Below are positions 1 through 8,898 of a stretch of DNA of 64,000 nucleotides, one piece after another (positions within the stretch are counted from its first letter, which is position 1; each line of letters begins with the position of its first letter). The stretch spans positions 186,001 to 250,000 of the forward strand of contig JAGDZD010000002.1 of the NCBI GenBank assembly GCA_049116315.1, read 5' to 3'. The notes below the pieces were generated by a model. That model was not told the DNA's origin, made no database searches, and saw only the letters and a list, made by a program, of their open reading frames with translations. The translations under genes were made by a program, and so were the position numbers. Origin of the DNA: Thalassobius sp049116315 (GTDB lineage: Bacteria; Pseudomonadota; Alphaproteobacteria; Rhodobacterales; Rhodobacteraceae).

Positions 1-103
1 AGCGGTCCTAACCCAAAGGTTAGTTTCCTATCCTGTTGAACCTCCCCGCACAGGGCGTGCGTATGGGAGAAAAGATCATGTTCAAGCCAATTAGAGGATG
101 AAG

Positions 104-610
104 ATGATGTGGATCCAAACGCTCACCTGTGCTGCGGCACTCTCGGTTACTATGATCGGTTCGGCCATGGCGGATAGCGCTGCGTCGGCAGTGCTAAGCG
201 TCAGTGGGGCGTTGACAGGGGCCAACGCGGGGCAAACCGTTGCCTATGATCTTGATATGCTGCGCGCCATGCCGGTGGTGGAAATCAAAACGGAAACCAT
301 TTGGACCGAGGGTGAGAACACGTTCACCGGTGTTTCCATGCACAGTTTGATGGATCAGTTGGGGGTCACCGCAGGCACGCTGGAGATGATTGCCTTGAAC
401 GATTACGCGGTGGAGATGCCGTTAACGGACGCCGTGCCGGGGGGCGCGGTGCTGGTTTATGAAATGAACGGCGAAGAGATGTCGGTGCGCGACAAGGGGC
501 CTCTTTGGGTGCTGTACCCGTTTGACAGCAATCCAGAATTTCAAGCCGAGGAGTATTATTCTCGTAGCATATGGCAGCTGGACCGTATTAACGTCAAAGG
601 CGAAGGTTAA
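104..610 (+). CDS. Secreted molybdopterin-fold oxidoreductase-like protein
   Basis: The product is about 168 residues with an N-terminal signal peptide (hydrophobic run TCAAALSVTMIGSAMA, cleavage near AMA). The mature part resembles the small oxidoreductase/molybdopterin-binding fold (SUOX-type): features include TFTGVSMHSLMDQLG, a DYAVEMPLTD strand region and the motif GPLWVLYPFD near the C-terminus, which is common in short periplasmic versions of the family. It is too short to be a full molybdoenzyme and no catalytic Cys is evident, so a binding or sensory role is likelier than catalysis. It ends 12 bases before a hybrid histidine kinase and is probably co-transcribed with it. The start at 104 is chosen over 98 because AGAGG at 94-97 lies too close to 98. 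Function is inferred from fold resemblance only. Confidence 0.7.
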   Translation: MMWIQTLTCAAALSVTMIGSAMADSAASAVLSVSGALTGANAGQTVAYDLDMLRAMPVVEIKTETIWTEGENTFTGVSMHSLMDQLGVTAGTLEMIALNDYAVEMPLTDAVPGGAVLVYEMNGEEMSVRDKGPLWVLYPFDSNPEFQAEEYYSRSIWQLDRINVKGEG

Positions 611-622
611 ATTGGCAAACAG

Positions 623-3160
623 GTGATCAATTTGCGCACAATGACGACGTTTGGTTGGGCTCGCGCCAGTGTTTTGGTCGCATTGTTGCTGTTTTTGTTG
701 GGGCAAACCGCGCTTTTGACCCGCGAGGTGTCCATTGATTTGCGCGATTTGGCCACCGCGCCGACGGACAATGTGCAATGGACGTTGTCTCAACTCGAGG
801 TGGAGTTGGCCCGCGCAGCTGCGGCCATGACCCAAGCGCAATCGGGCACGCCGGACGGTTTGGCCGATGTGCGTAAACGGTTTGACATTTTTTACAGCCG
901 CGTCGTGACCCTAGAGCGGGGTGCCAATTTTGCAGAACTGCGCGATATTGCCGTCAATCAAAGCCATCTCAAGGATCTACGGGCTTATCTGGATCGCTCG
1001 GCCACCGTCATAGACGGCCCCGAGGTCGAGCTGATCGCCTACCTGCCACAGCTGATAGAGGACACCCGCGCGCAAGAGGGTGGGGTGCGGGCATTGACCC
1101 TAAGCGGTGTGGCGATTTTTGCCCGTCAATCCGATCAGGCCCGATCGCATGTTCATGGCACTATGACCAAAATGGCCTTTTCCGGTGTCGGTCTAATTCT
1201 TGCGCTGGGCGGTTTGATCTTGGTCTTGCTGCAGCTTTTGCGCAAAGGCGACCGCGCGGCCACTGAAAAGGCTTTGGCGCAATCTCGGCTCGAAGCGATG
1301 GTGGCCTCCTCTTTGGATGCAATTTTGGTGCTTGATACCGATGGGCATATCCTTGAATTCAACGGCGCCGCCGAAGAGGTGTTCGGCTATGCCCGCGAAG
1401 AAGCATTGGGACAAGAGATGTCCCAGCTTATCGTGCCAGACCATCTTAGAGAGGCGCATCGCGCTGGAATGAAGCGCTATCTTGAGACCAAAGAAAAGCG
1501 GGTGATCGACGCGGGCCGACTGCATCTCGAAGCGGTTCGAAAATCGGGGGAACATTTCCCCGTTGAGGTGTCTATCACCACCGCCATTGCCGATGGCAAA
1601 ACGGTGTTCGTCTCGTTTTTGCGCGACATTGCCCAACAGGTCGAGGCTGAGGCCGCCCTGAAACGCGCCCGTGACGAAGCCCGCGCCGGAGAAAAAGCCA
1701 AATCAGATCTTTTGACCGTTATGAGCCATGAGATGCGCACGCCTTTGAACGGGATTTTGGGTTCTGTTGAATTGATCAAACGCGATCCATTGACACCGCG
1801 CCAGACCCGCAACTTAGAGGCCGCGCGCACCTCGGGCAATCTGCTGCTGAGCCACGTGAACGACGTGTTGGACCTGTCGCGCATCGATGCGGATGCAGTT
1901 CAGCCCAAATTCGCCCCCTTTGATTTGTTGGCCATGCTCCAAGAGCTCCAAGAGGCGCAATACGCCCCTGCCAAGGCGCTGGGCAACACCATCACATTGG
2001 AGGTTCTTTCACCCGATTTGAACGATGTGATTGGCGACGCGGTGCATTTGCATCGGTGTCTGGTGAATTTGGTTGGCAATGCGGTGAAATTCACTCAAAA
2101 CGGGGAGATCGCAATCGAAGTAGAGCGGCTGGCCGGAGATATGGTTGAGTTTCGGGTCGCTGACACCGGCGTGGGCATCCCCGAAGCCAAGCTGGCTTCG
2201 ATCTTTGATGAGTTTGTCACGCTGGATACCTCATATGGGCGTCGCAACGCGGGCACGGGCCTTGGGTTGGCGATCACCAAACGATTGGTCGGCATGATGA
2301 TGGGAGAGATCGACGTCGATTCCATCGAGGGCGAAGGCAGCCTGTTTCGCATCACTCTGCCATTGCCCCCCATCGGTGCGGATATGCCCCGATCACAGAG
2401 CGATGCGCCGCAACGGATGGCGAAAATTTCCAGCAAGTCGCTGTTGGTGGTCGAGGACAACGACATCAACCGTGAAATCATTGTCGATATGCTGCACGAA
2501 CTTGGCCACACAGTCGAAGATCGCAACGGCGGCGTGCCGGGGCTTGAACGCGCCAATGAGCACCTCTTTGATGCGATCATCATGGATATTAGCATGCCCG
2601 ATATGGATGGTATCGAGGTGCTTCACCATATCAAGACGGGCGTTGGGGCCTGTAAAGACGTGCCAGTCATTGCCGCCACCGCCCATGCTGCCGCCGAAGA
2701 TCATGCGCGGATTTCAGAGGCAGGGTTTGTCGGCATTGTCACCAAGCCCATCAGCGTCGAGCAGTTGGAAATTGCACTGGCGCAAATTTTTGGCTCGGCG
2801 ACGCTGGATCACACCGCTCAGAGCAAGCCAATTCTGGCCCGGTCCACCCATACGCCGTGGGACGATTTGGTAAAGCGCATGGGCAAAGAGCGCGCCACCA
2901 AAACCCTGCATCAATTTCAACATGATGTGGGGGTGCTGTGCCAATCACTGCACCAAGCCGGAGAATTGGCGCAACCCCATCGGGACACCGCGCATGATTT
3001 GGCCGGCATGGCAGGTCTGGTTGGGTGGCCCGACCTTCAGGTTGCGATCAAGCGGGTCGAGGAATGCGACGCCGCGGACTGGGGCAAGCATCGCAAAACA
3101 TGGATCCAAGACATCGAGCAGGGGGCGCAGAGATTAAGTGAGAACGCCAATCTCACGTGA
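623..3160 (+). CDS. Tripartite hybrid sensor histidine kinase (PAS-HK-REC-HPt)
   Basis: Domain order in 845 residues: membrane segment about 16-32, periplasmic region to about 182, second membrane segment about 184-206, PAS about 221-340 (LDAILVLDTDGHILEFNGA), HisKA with phospho-acceptor H369 in SHEMRTPLNG, HATPase with N487, DTGVGIP and GTGLGLAITKRL, a receiver with acceptor D655 (IIMDISMPDMDG), and a C-terminal HPt domain with H791 in AHDLAGMAGLVGW. This is the architecture of phosphorelay kinases such as ArcB or BarA. No cognate response regulator is adjacent, so the final target lies elsewhere. Translation probably starts at GTG 623 (MINLRTMTTF) or ATG 641. It follows the secreted molybdopterin-fold protein by 12 bases, which suggests that protein may supply or modulate the periplasmic signal. 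The ligand is unknown. Confidence 0.9.
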   Translation: MINLRTMTTFGWARASVLVALLLFLLGQTALLTREVSIDLRDLATAPTDNVQWTLSQLEVELARAAAAMTQAQSGTPDGLADVRKRFDIFYSRVVTLERGANFAELRDIAVNQSHLKDLRAYLDRSATVIDGPEVELIAYLPQLIEDTRAQEGGVRALTLSGVAIFARQSDQARSHVHGTMTKMAFSGVGLILALGGLILVLLQLLRKGDRAATEKALAQSRLEAMVASSLDAILVLDTDGHILEFNGAAEEVFGYAREEALGQEMSQLIVPDHLREAHRAGMKRYLETKEKRVIDAGRLHLEAVRKSGEHFPVEVSITTAIADGKTVFVSFLRDIAQQVEAEAALKRARDEARAGEKAKSDLLTVMSHEMRTPLNGILGSVELIKRDPLTPRQTRNLEAARTSGNLLLSHVNDVLDLSRIDADAVQPKFAPFDLLAMLQELQEAQYAPAKALGNTITLEVLSPDLNDVIGDAVHLHRCLVNLVGNAVKFTQNGEIAIEVERLAGDMVEFRVADTGVGIPEAKLASIFDEFVTLDTSYGRRNAGTGLGLAITKRLVGMMMGEIDVDSIEGEGSLFRITLPLPPIGADMPRSQSDAPQRMAKISSKSLLVVEDNDINREIIVDMLHELGHTVEDRNGGVPGLERANEHLFDAIIMDISMPDMDGIEVLHHIKTGVGACKDVPVIAATAHAAAEDHARISEAGFVGIVTKPISVEQLEIALAQIFGSATLDHTAQSKPILARSTHTPWDDLVKRMGKERATKTLHQFQHDVGVLCQSLHQAGELAQPHRDTAHDLAGMAGLVGWPDLQVAIKRVEECDAADWGKHRKTWIQDIEQGAQRLSENANLT

Positions 3161-3652
3161 TCAACGCAAACCCGTTGGTTGGACACCGTTGTCCTTGACT
3201 GCCTCCATCACAACATAGGTGGAGCTTGACGCGATATGGGGCAGGGACGAAATCTGTTCACTTAGCACGCGGCGATAATCACGGATGTCGCGGCTTCGGA
3301 TTTTCAACAGATAGTCAAACCCTCCCGCGATCATGTGGCATTCCTCAACTTCGGGGATTGTGGCCACCGCTTTGTTGAATGCGCTCAAGGCCTCTTCGCG
3401 AGTGTCTGCAAGTTTGAGTTCGATAAAGGCGATATGGTCGAGCCCGAGTTTGACGGCCGACAGTTGGGCCCGGTATCCGGTGATATAGCCTTCAGCTTCT
3501 AATCGGCGCACCCGTGCCAGAACGGGTGTTTTTGACAGGCCAACGCGCTGCGCGAGATCGGTCATGGTCAGACGCCCGTTGGCGCTCAACTCTGCGAGGA
3601 TGGATTTGTCGAATGTATCGAGTTCAAACCCAGAGGTGGTCACTTGGTCCAT
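3161..3652 (-). CDS. putR: Lrp/AsnC-family regulator, PutR-like
   Basis: A 163-residue Lrp/AsnC protein: N-terminal winged helix (FDKSILAELSANGRLTMTDL, then recognition-helix region VGLSKTPVLARVRRLEAEGYI) and C-terminal RAM ligand-binding domain (AFIELKLADTREEAL, ECHMIAGGFDYLLKIR). It is divergent from putA; in alphaproteobacteria an Lrp-type PutR adjacent to putA activates it in response to proline. A PutA that lacks its own DNA-binding domain fits that arrangement. The longest frame begins at TTG 3664; ATG 3652 is preferred, though neither has a strong Shine-Dalgarno. The stop abuts the hybrid kinase stop with no gap. Family assignment is firm; the PutR role is inferred from context. Confidence 0.85.
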   Translation of the reverse strand: MDQVTTSGFELDTFDKSILAELSANGRLTMTDLAQRVGLSKTPVLARVRRLEAEGYITGYRAQLSAVKLGLDHIAFIELKLADTREEALSAFNKAVATIPEVEECHMIAGGFDYLLKIRSRDIRDYRRVLSEQISSLPHIASSSTYVVMEAVKDNGVQPTGLR

Positions 3653-3672
3653 CGAGGTGCCCAATTTTGGTG

Positions 3673-3718
3673 ATTTTGGCTATACTATCAGCAAAAACAG
3701 ACAAAAGGCAGCCAAAAT
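3673..3718. promoter_or_regulatory. Inverted repeat in putR-putA intergenic region
   Basis: ATTTTGGCT at 3673-3681 is matched by its exact reverse complement AGCCAAAAT at 3710-3718, with 28 bases between. The repeat lies in the divergent promoter region, about 45 bases before the putA start and 20 bases before the regulator start. Spaced AT-flanked half-sites like these are compatible with binding of an octameric Lrp-type protein. Operator function is inferred, not shown. Confidence 0.45.
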
Positions 3719-3763
3719 ATCCGCTAAGATTCGAACAAAGACCCGCACCCAAGGAGCCATCAC

Positions 3764-6700
3764 ATGCCCGATATTTCAGGATTTCCCCCTATGGACAAAC
3801 GACGGGATGAAACCGTGGTTTTGCATGAGCTGGTGGCTTTGGCGGATCTGTCTGCGACCCGACGCGCCGCCATCGTGACCCAAGGCAGCGAACTTGTGCG
3901 CCAATTGCGCGACGAGGCGGAGCCGGGAATGATGGAGGTCTTTCTGGCCGAATATGGTTTGTCGACCGAAGAGGGCGTGGCGCTGATGTGTTTGGCCGAG
4001 GCGCTTTTGCGGGTGCCGGACACCGAAACGATTGATGCGTTGATCGAGGATAAGATTGCCCCGTCGGATTGGAGTGAACACCTTGGCCAATCGGCTTCAC
4101 CGCTGGTCAATGCCTCGACGTGGGGGTTGTTGCTGACGGGGCAGGTTTTGCAAGCCGATGCGACAGGTTTGGTGGGCACGTTAAAGCGGGTGGTGAAGCG
4201 TATGGGCGAACCGGTGATCCGCACAGCCGTGGTGCGCGCCATGCGTGAAATGGGGCGGCAATTTGTGTTGGGCCAAGACATTCAGGCGGCGATGCAGCGG
4301 GCACAGGGCCAAGAGGCCAAAGGGTATAGCTATTCCTATGACATGCTGGGCGAGGCAGCGATGACCAGCGACGATGCGGATCGTTATGCGGCGGCTTATG
4401 GGGCGGCGATCGATGCCATCGCCACGGCGTGCCAAGGGACGGATGTGCGCCGCAACCCGGGGATCTCGGTTAAACTCTCGGCGCTGCACCCACGCTATGA
4501 AGAGGCGCAATCTGAACGCGTGATGGCCGAGCTGGTGCCTGTGGTGGCGGCTTTGGCGCGCCGCGCAGCACGGGCAGGCATGGGGTTCAACATCGATGCC
4601 GAAGAGGCAGATCGGCTTGCTCTGTCGTTGCAGGTGATCGAAGCCGTTCTCGCCGATCCTGCTTTGGCAGAGTGGCACGGGTTTGGTGTTGTGGTCCAAG
4701 CCTATGGACGTCGTGCAGTACCGGTTTTGGATGGCCTTTATCAGCTGGCCAGCCGCCTTGATCGTCGCATTATGGTGCGTTTGGTCAAGGGCGCGTATTG
4801 GGACACGGAAATCAAACACGCCCAAGTGCAAGGTTTAGAAGCATTTCCGGTCTTTACCCATAAGGCGGCCACGGATGTCAGCTATATCGCCTGCGCGCGC
4901 AAATTGCTTGGCATGACGGATCGAATCTATCCGCAATTTGCCACTCACAACGCCCATACGGTGGCGGCTGTGTTGGACATGGGGCGCGATCTGGCAGCGG
5001 AAAGTTTTGAATTTCAACGGCTGCATGGCATGGGGGAAGCCCTGCATGATTTAGTGCTTAAGGCGCATGGCACTGGGTGCCGGATCTATGCTCCCGTGGG
5101 GGCACATCGCGATCTGTTGGCCTATCTCGTGCGCCGATTGTTGGAAAACGGGGCGAACTCCTCTTTTGTGAACCAAATATTGGACACTGATTTGCCGCCC
5201 GAGGTGGTTGCGGCCTGTCCATTTGAGGCTTTGCAAGCCCATGACGGGCACCGCATTGCGACAGGGACCGAATTGTTCAACCCTGATCGGCGCAACTCGA
5301 TTGGGTTTGATTTGAATGATCGCGCAGATCTGGAGCGGATTGCCCAAGCCATGCCGGTGCAAAACCTGTATCACGCCGCACCGTTGATCCACGGTCAGTC
5401 CGAAACGGCAGAGCGAATTGACGTCATCAATCCAGTCACCGGTGCTTTGATCGGCCATGTCCGCGAAGCATCAGCGCAAGATGCACAGACCGCTTTGGCG
5501 GCGGCCAAACCGTGGATGGTTTCTGGGGAAGAGCGCGCGGCGATCCTGCACAGGGCCGCCGATCTATATGAACAAGAGTTTGGGATGCTGTTTCAGCTTT
5601 TGACGGCTGAGGCGGGTAAGACCTTGGCGGATGCGGTGGGAGAGCTGCGCGAAGCGGTTGATTTTCTACGCTACTACGCCGTTCAAAGCGCCACGCTTCA
5701 GGCTCCGGCGCGTGGTGTGTTCACCTGTATCAGCCCTTGGAATTTCCCTTTGGCTATCTTTAGCGGTCAAGTTGCGGCGGCTTTGGCGGCTGGCAACGGG
5801 GTTTTGGCCAAACCTGCCGAAGCAACCTCTTTGATCGCGCATGTGGCCGTTCAATTGCTCCATAAAGCGGGGGTGCCAACAGAGGTATTGCAACTCTTGC
5901 CGGGGCAGGGCCGGGTGATTGGCCAAGCCTTGGCGGCTGATCCGCGTGTGTCGGGCGTGGCCTTTACTGGCTCAACCGCCACCGCAAAGCTGCTTCAAGC
6001 CAGCATGGCCCAGTCTTCAGAACCGGGGGCGCCATTGATCGCGGAAACGGGGGGGCTGAACGCGATGATCGTGGACAGCACCGCGCTGCCAGAGCAGGCC
6101 GTGCGCGACATTGTCGTCTCGGCGTTTCAATCCGCAGGGCAACGGTGCTCGGCGCTGCGCTGCCTCTATGTCCAAGAGGATATCGCCCCCTCCTTAGAGC
6201 AGATGTTGATTGGCGCGATGGAGGAGCTGCAGATCGGTGATCCCGCGCTTTTGTCTACGGATGTTGGCCCGGTGATCAACGCTCAGGCCCGGGCTGGCAT
6301 TGATCAACATATTGCACGGGCGCGGGTGGAAGGGCGTTTGGTGCACCAATTGGCAGCCCCCACCACCGGCCATTTTGTGGGCCCTGCCTTGATCCGCTTG
6401 CAAAGTATCGCCGATCTAAAGGCCGAAGTTTTTGGGCCGGTGCTGCATATCGTGACCTTTGCAGCGGATGAAATCGACAAGGTGATTACCGCAGTGAACG
6501 CAACTGGTTATGGTCTGACATTTGGATTGCACAGCCGCATTGACGGGCGCGTTCAGCATGTTGCCGATCGCGTTGCAGCGGGCAATATCTATGTGAACCG
6601 CAACCAGATCGGGGCGATTGTGGGCAGCCAACCATTTGGCGGCGAAGGTCTGTCCGGCACCGGACCCAAAGCAGGAGGTCCATTGTACCTGCCTCGGTTC

Positions 6701-7192
6701 AGCAAGACACCGGCGGCTCGTTTTGACGACAGCGATCCGCAGGTGCACTGCAGCCTGATGCAGCTTGAGCAGATGATGTTGAACGCCCCGGCAGCAGCGG
6801 TTTTGCCGTCCGAGGTTTTGCCCGGCCCGACCGGCGAATTGAACCGGCTTAGCCGCCATGCGCGCCCACCTTTGCTGTGCCTTGGCCCAGGCCCAGAGGC
6901 GCGACGCCAACAGGTGAGCGAGGTGCAGGCGCTCGGCGGGGTGGCCGTTGCGGTCGAAGGCGCGCTTGGCCCGGATGTGTTGCGGGTGGTCTCTGATATA
7001 GCTGGGGTTGTTTGGTGGGGCGATCGAGAGACGGCGCGCCGATTGGCGACAGCGCTTTGCGCGCGCGACCGCGCCTTGGTGCCGGTGATCACCGATCATT
7101 TGGATCGCGCCCATGCAGTGCATGAACGCCATCTGTGTGTGGATACAACGGCGGCGGGGGGCAACGCGGGATTGCTGGCCGGACAGGCCTAG
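3764..7192 (+). CDS. putA: Bifunctional proline dehydrogenase / L-glutamate-gamma-semialdehyde dehydrogenase
   Basis: PutA oxidises proline to glutamate in two steps: an FAD proline dehydrogenase passes electrons to ubiquinone and an NAD-dependent aldehyde dehydrogenase finishes the reaction. The 1142-residue product has the PRODH barrel in the first half (KLSALHPRYEEAQ, RLVKGAYWDTEIK, FATHNAHTVAAV) and the aldehyde dehydrogenase in the second (CISPWNFPLAIF, FTGSTATAK, catalytic Glu in AETGG, catalytic Cys in GQRCSALR, LPRFSKTPAAR near the end). The N-terminal ribbon-helix-helix domain of enteric trifunctional PutA is absent, and about 140 residues after the dehydrogenase resemble the C-terminal ALDH-superfamily extension. 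AAGGAG is well placed before the ATG. Regulation is likely by the divergent Lrp-type gene. Confidence 0.97.
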   Translation: MPDISGFPPMDKRRDETVVLHELVALADLSATRRAAIVTQGSELVRQLRDEAEPGMMEVFLAEYGLSTEEGVALMCLAEALLRVPDTETIDALIEDKIAPSDWSEHLGQSASPLVNASTWGLLLTGQVLQADATGLVGTLKRVVKRMGEPVIRTAVVRAMREMGRQFVLGQDIQAAMQRAQGQEAKGYSYSYDMLGEAAMTSDDADRYAAAYGAAIDAIATACQGTDVRRNPGISVKLSALHPRYEEAQSERVMAELVPVVAALARRAARAGMGFNIDAEEADRLALSLQVIEAVLADPALAEWHGFGVVVQAYGRRAVPVLDGLYQLASRLDRRIMVRLVKGAYWDTEIKHAQVQGLEAFPVFTHKAATDVSYIACARKLLGMTDRIYPQFATHNAHTVAAVLDMGRDLAAESFEFQRLHGMGEALHDLVLKAHGTGCRIYAPVGAHRDLLAYLVRRLLENGANSSFVNQILDTDLPPEVVAACPFEALQAHDGHRIATGTELFNPDRRNSIGFDLNDRADLERIAQAMPVQNLYHAAPLIHGQSETAERIDVINPVTGALIGHVREASAQDAQTALAAAKPWMVSGEERAAILHRAADLYEQEFGMLFQLLTAEAGKTLADAVGELREAVDFLRYYAVQSATLQAPARGVFTCISPWNFPLAIFSGQVAAALAAGNGVLAKPAEATSLIAHVAVQLLHKAGVPTEVLQLLPGQGRVIGQALAADPRVSGVAFTGSTATAKLLQASMAQSSEPGAPLIAETGGLNAMIVDSTALPEQAVRDIVVSAFQSAGQRCSALRCLYVQEDIAPSLEQMLIGAMEELQIGDPALLSTDVGPVINAQARAGIDQHIARARVEGRLVHQLAAPTTGHFVGPALIRLQSIADLKAEVFGPVLHIVTFAADEIDKVITAVNATGYGLTFGLHSRIDGRVQHVADRVAAGNIYVNRNQIGAIVGSQPFGGEGLSGTGPKAGGPLYLPRFSKTPAARFDDSDPQVHCSLMQLEQMMLNAPAAAVLPSEVLPGPTGELNRLSRHARPPLLCLGPGPEARRQQVSEVQALGGVAVAVEGALGPDVLRVVSDIAGVVWWGDRETARRLATALCARDRALVPVITDHLDRAHAVHERHLCVDTTAAGGNAGLLAGQA

Positions 7193-7210
7193 CGCAAGGC
7201 AACACCTGAG

Positions 7211-7230
7211 TGCCCCGTTTGCGCGGGGCA
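7211..7230. terminator. GC-rich hairpin between convergent putA and ArsR gene
   Basis: TGCCCCG (7211-7217) and CGGGGCA (7224-7230) form a 7-bp stem with a 6-base loop in the gap between the convergent putA and the ArsR-family gene. No clear T-run follows on either strand, so this is only a possible termination or mRNA-stabilising structure. Confidence 0.3.
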
Positions 7231-7258
7231 TTGGATCCGCTCTCTGGGATCGAGGCGT

Positions 7259-7615
7259 TTAGGCCGCTGTTGCGGTGCTGGCTTCTTGTTCGCAGAACAT
7301 ATCATAAACCAGTTCTAGCATCCGGCGTGGCCGTTCATCTGCCAGTCGATAGTAAATCGCTTTGCCATCCCGGCGTGGAATCACCAGACCTTCGAGACGC
7401 AGGCGGGAGAGCTGCTGGGACACGGCCGCTTGACGGGCGCTCAGCAATTCTTCGAGCTCGGTCACGGTTTTTTCGCCCGATACCAAGTGGCACAGGATCA
7501 TCAAACGGCCTTCATGGCTGACCGCCTTCAGAAAATTGGACGCAGTCGCCGCATTATGAACCATGCGGTTCATCTTTTCGTCAGATGTGTCAGCGGTGAA
7601 TACGGAAGGTCCCAT
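7259..7615 (-). CDS. ArsR-family regulator, BigR/SqrR-like thiol persulfide sensor
   Basis: A 118-residue ArsR/SmtB winged-helix protein: EGRLMILCHLVSGEK, then the recognition region ARQAAVSQQLSRLRLEGLV and the wing RRDGKAIYYRL. It has exactly two cysteines, C42 (MILCHL) and C108 (YDMFCEQ), 66 residues apart. BigR (C42/C108) and SqrR (C41/C107) use this same pair to sense sulfide-derived persulfides and control persulfide dioxygenase or sulfide:quinone reductase genes. No sulfur gene is adjacent here, but a BigR-type operon lies at 29.5-31.7 kb. The start at 7615 has GAGG six bases upstream. A palindrome at 7638-7649 may be its own operator. Family is firm; the persulfide role is inferred from the cysteines. 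Confidence 0.85.
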   Translation of the reverse strand: MGPSVFTADTSDEKMNRMVHNAATASNFLKAVSHEGRLMILCHLVSGEKTVTELEELLSARQAAVSQQLSRLRLEGLVIPRRDGKAIYYRLADERPRRMLELVYDMFCEQEASTATAA

Positions 7616-7637
7616 TTTGTGCCTCGGGGGTTTTGAT

Positions 7638-7649
7638 CAATTACAATTG
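7638..7649. promoter_or_regulatory. Palindrome upstream of the ArsR-family gene
   Basis: CAATT-AC-AATTG is a perfect 5-bp inverted repeat with a 2-base centre, 22 bases upstream of the ArsR-family start. The position suits autoregulation. It does not match the palindrome in front of the sulfur operon (31768-31778). Confidence 0.35.
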
Positions 7650-8172
7650 GCTTAGACCAAACTGAACCGGGTAGTCCAGCCGGTGGCGATGAAAATGAAG
7701 TGATCGGCGGCGCTCCGCGTACAATTTCACAAATTTGATACATTTCGCCCAAAGCGTTGGCAGATTTCGAACCCTAAGAGAGGGACATTTTGCGCCGATT
7801 TCGCATTGCTTAACTGGTTTCGGCAGCCCCAGCGGGTGGAAAATGTGGGCAATCGACGCCTCTCTCAACCCGTTTAGACCTCACACAGGCTCGTCGTCGC
7901 GCCTCAGAATACGAAAAATCGAAAAAAATATTCCAGAGCATTCTAGGAGGTGGCGGCTTGGGGAAATGTGCGACCTGCCGCTCTGCTCATTGACCGATGC
8001 GATCCGTTTTGCTGCTAGAAATCGCCGATTCACCGTTGAAATGACCGAAATTGGCGCAAAAGCGTTAAGTATCTATGTATGCGATTTTGTGGTTATGTTC
8101 GAGGTCTGTGCAAAGCGATCTACACGTTTTGCGCGTTCCATCCCGAAGAAGGTGACAAATCGCGCGACTGCC

Positions 8173-8202
8173 CTTGCAGCTAATTGGGTGCAGCACTAAG
8201 AT
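8173..8202 (+). promoter_or_regulatory. Heat-shock (sigma-32)-like promoter of clpP
   Basis: CTTGCA (8173-8178), a 17-base spacer and CTAAGAT (8196-8202) lie about 55 bases before the clpP start. The element has the same -35 core and spacer length as the CTTGAA-17-CTAGAT element before rpoH in this window. clpP is a usual RpoH target in alphaproteobacteria. This is a visual match only. Confidence 0.4.
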
Positions 8203-8256
8203 TCTGGAAGGAACTGGTCGATATAGATCAAGACAGCAAGCAACAGGCAGGCGATT

Positions 8257-8892
8257 ATGCAAGATCCACATGACGTATATATGAACACATTGGTCCCTAT
8301 GGTGGTTGAGCAAACCAGCCGCGGGGAACGCGCCTATGATATCTTTTCGCGACTGCTGAAAGAACGGATTATCTTTCTGAACGGTCCGGTTCATGATGGC
8401 ATGTCCAGCTTGATCGTTGCGCAGCTGCTGCACCTTGAAGCGGAAAACCCGTCCAAAGAAATCAGCATGTACATCAACTCGCCCGGTGGCGTGGTGACCA
8501 GCGGCCTGTCGATCTATGACACCATGCAATACATCCGCCCCAAAGTTTCGACTTTGGTGATCGGCCAAGCGGCGTCGATGGGCTCTTTGCTGCTGACCGC
8601 AGGCGAAGCTGGCATGCGCTTCTCGCTGCCCAACAGCCGCGTGATGGTGCACCAGCCTTCTGGTGGTTACCAAGGTCAAGCGACTGACATCATGATCCAC
8701 GCACAAGAAACTCAGAAGCTGAAAACACGCTTGAACGAGATCTATGTGAAACACACCGGCCAGACATTGGAAAATGTCGAAGCTGCGCTGGAACGTGATA
8801 ACTTTATGTCACCTGAAGAAGCCAAAGAATTTGGTCTGATCGACGAGATCGTTTCAAACCGGGCCAAAACAGACGACGAAAGCGAAAGCTAA
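8257..8892 (+). CDS. clpP: ATP-dependent Clp protease proteolytic subunit ClpP
   Basis: ClpP forms the double-ring serine protease chamber that degrades substrates unfolded by ClpX or ClpA in the cytoplasm. The 211-residue product has the catalytic Ser S107 in GQAASMGS, the His H132 in RVMVHQPSGGYQG and the Asp D181 in LERDNFMSP, plus the family signature SPGGVVTSGLSIYDTM. Length is normal and no propeptide is evident beyond a short N-terminus. clpX follows after a terminator, so the two genes are probably expressed from separate promoters although functionally coupled. Confidence 0.98.
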   Translation: MQDPHDVYMNTLVPMVVEQTSRGERAYDIFSRLLKERIIFLNGPVHDGMSSLIVAQLLHLEAENPSKEISMYINSPGGVVTSGLSIYDTMQYIRPKVSTLVIGQAASMGSLLLTAGEAGMRFSLPNSRVMVHQPSGGYQGQATDIMIHAQETQKLKTRLNEIYVKHTGQTLENVEAALERDNFMSPEEAKEFGLIDEIVSNRAKTDDESES

Positions 8893-8898
8893 TCAAAC

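Larger units (their letters stand above)
7616..8256. other. Long intergenic region before clpP
   Basis: These 641 bases hold no gene I can support. They contain the ArsR-side palindrome (7638-7649), a heat-shock-like promoter (8173-8202) and an AT-rich stretch around 7915-7935. A strong Shine-Dalgarno-like AGGAGG at 7945-7950 is followed 15 bases later by an ATG at 7966 that would open a 77-codon frame ending at 8199; the spacing is too long and the peptide has no recognisable family, so I do not call it. Confidence 0.5.

Noticed and set aside
6416..7231. 271-codon minus-strand frame inside putA
   Set aside because: Antisense shadow of the aldehyde dehydrogenase and C-terminal domains.
7966..8199. 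77-codon frame in the clpP upstream region with AGGAGG at 7945-7950
   Set aside because: Shine-Dalgarno is 15 bases from the ATG, the peptide has no family resemblance, and its end overlaps the putative clpP promoter.
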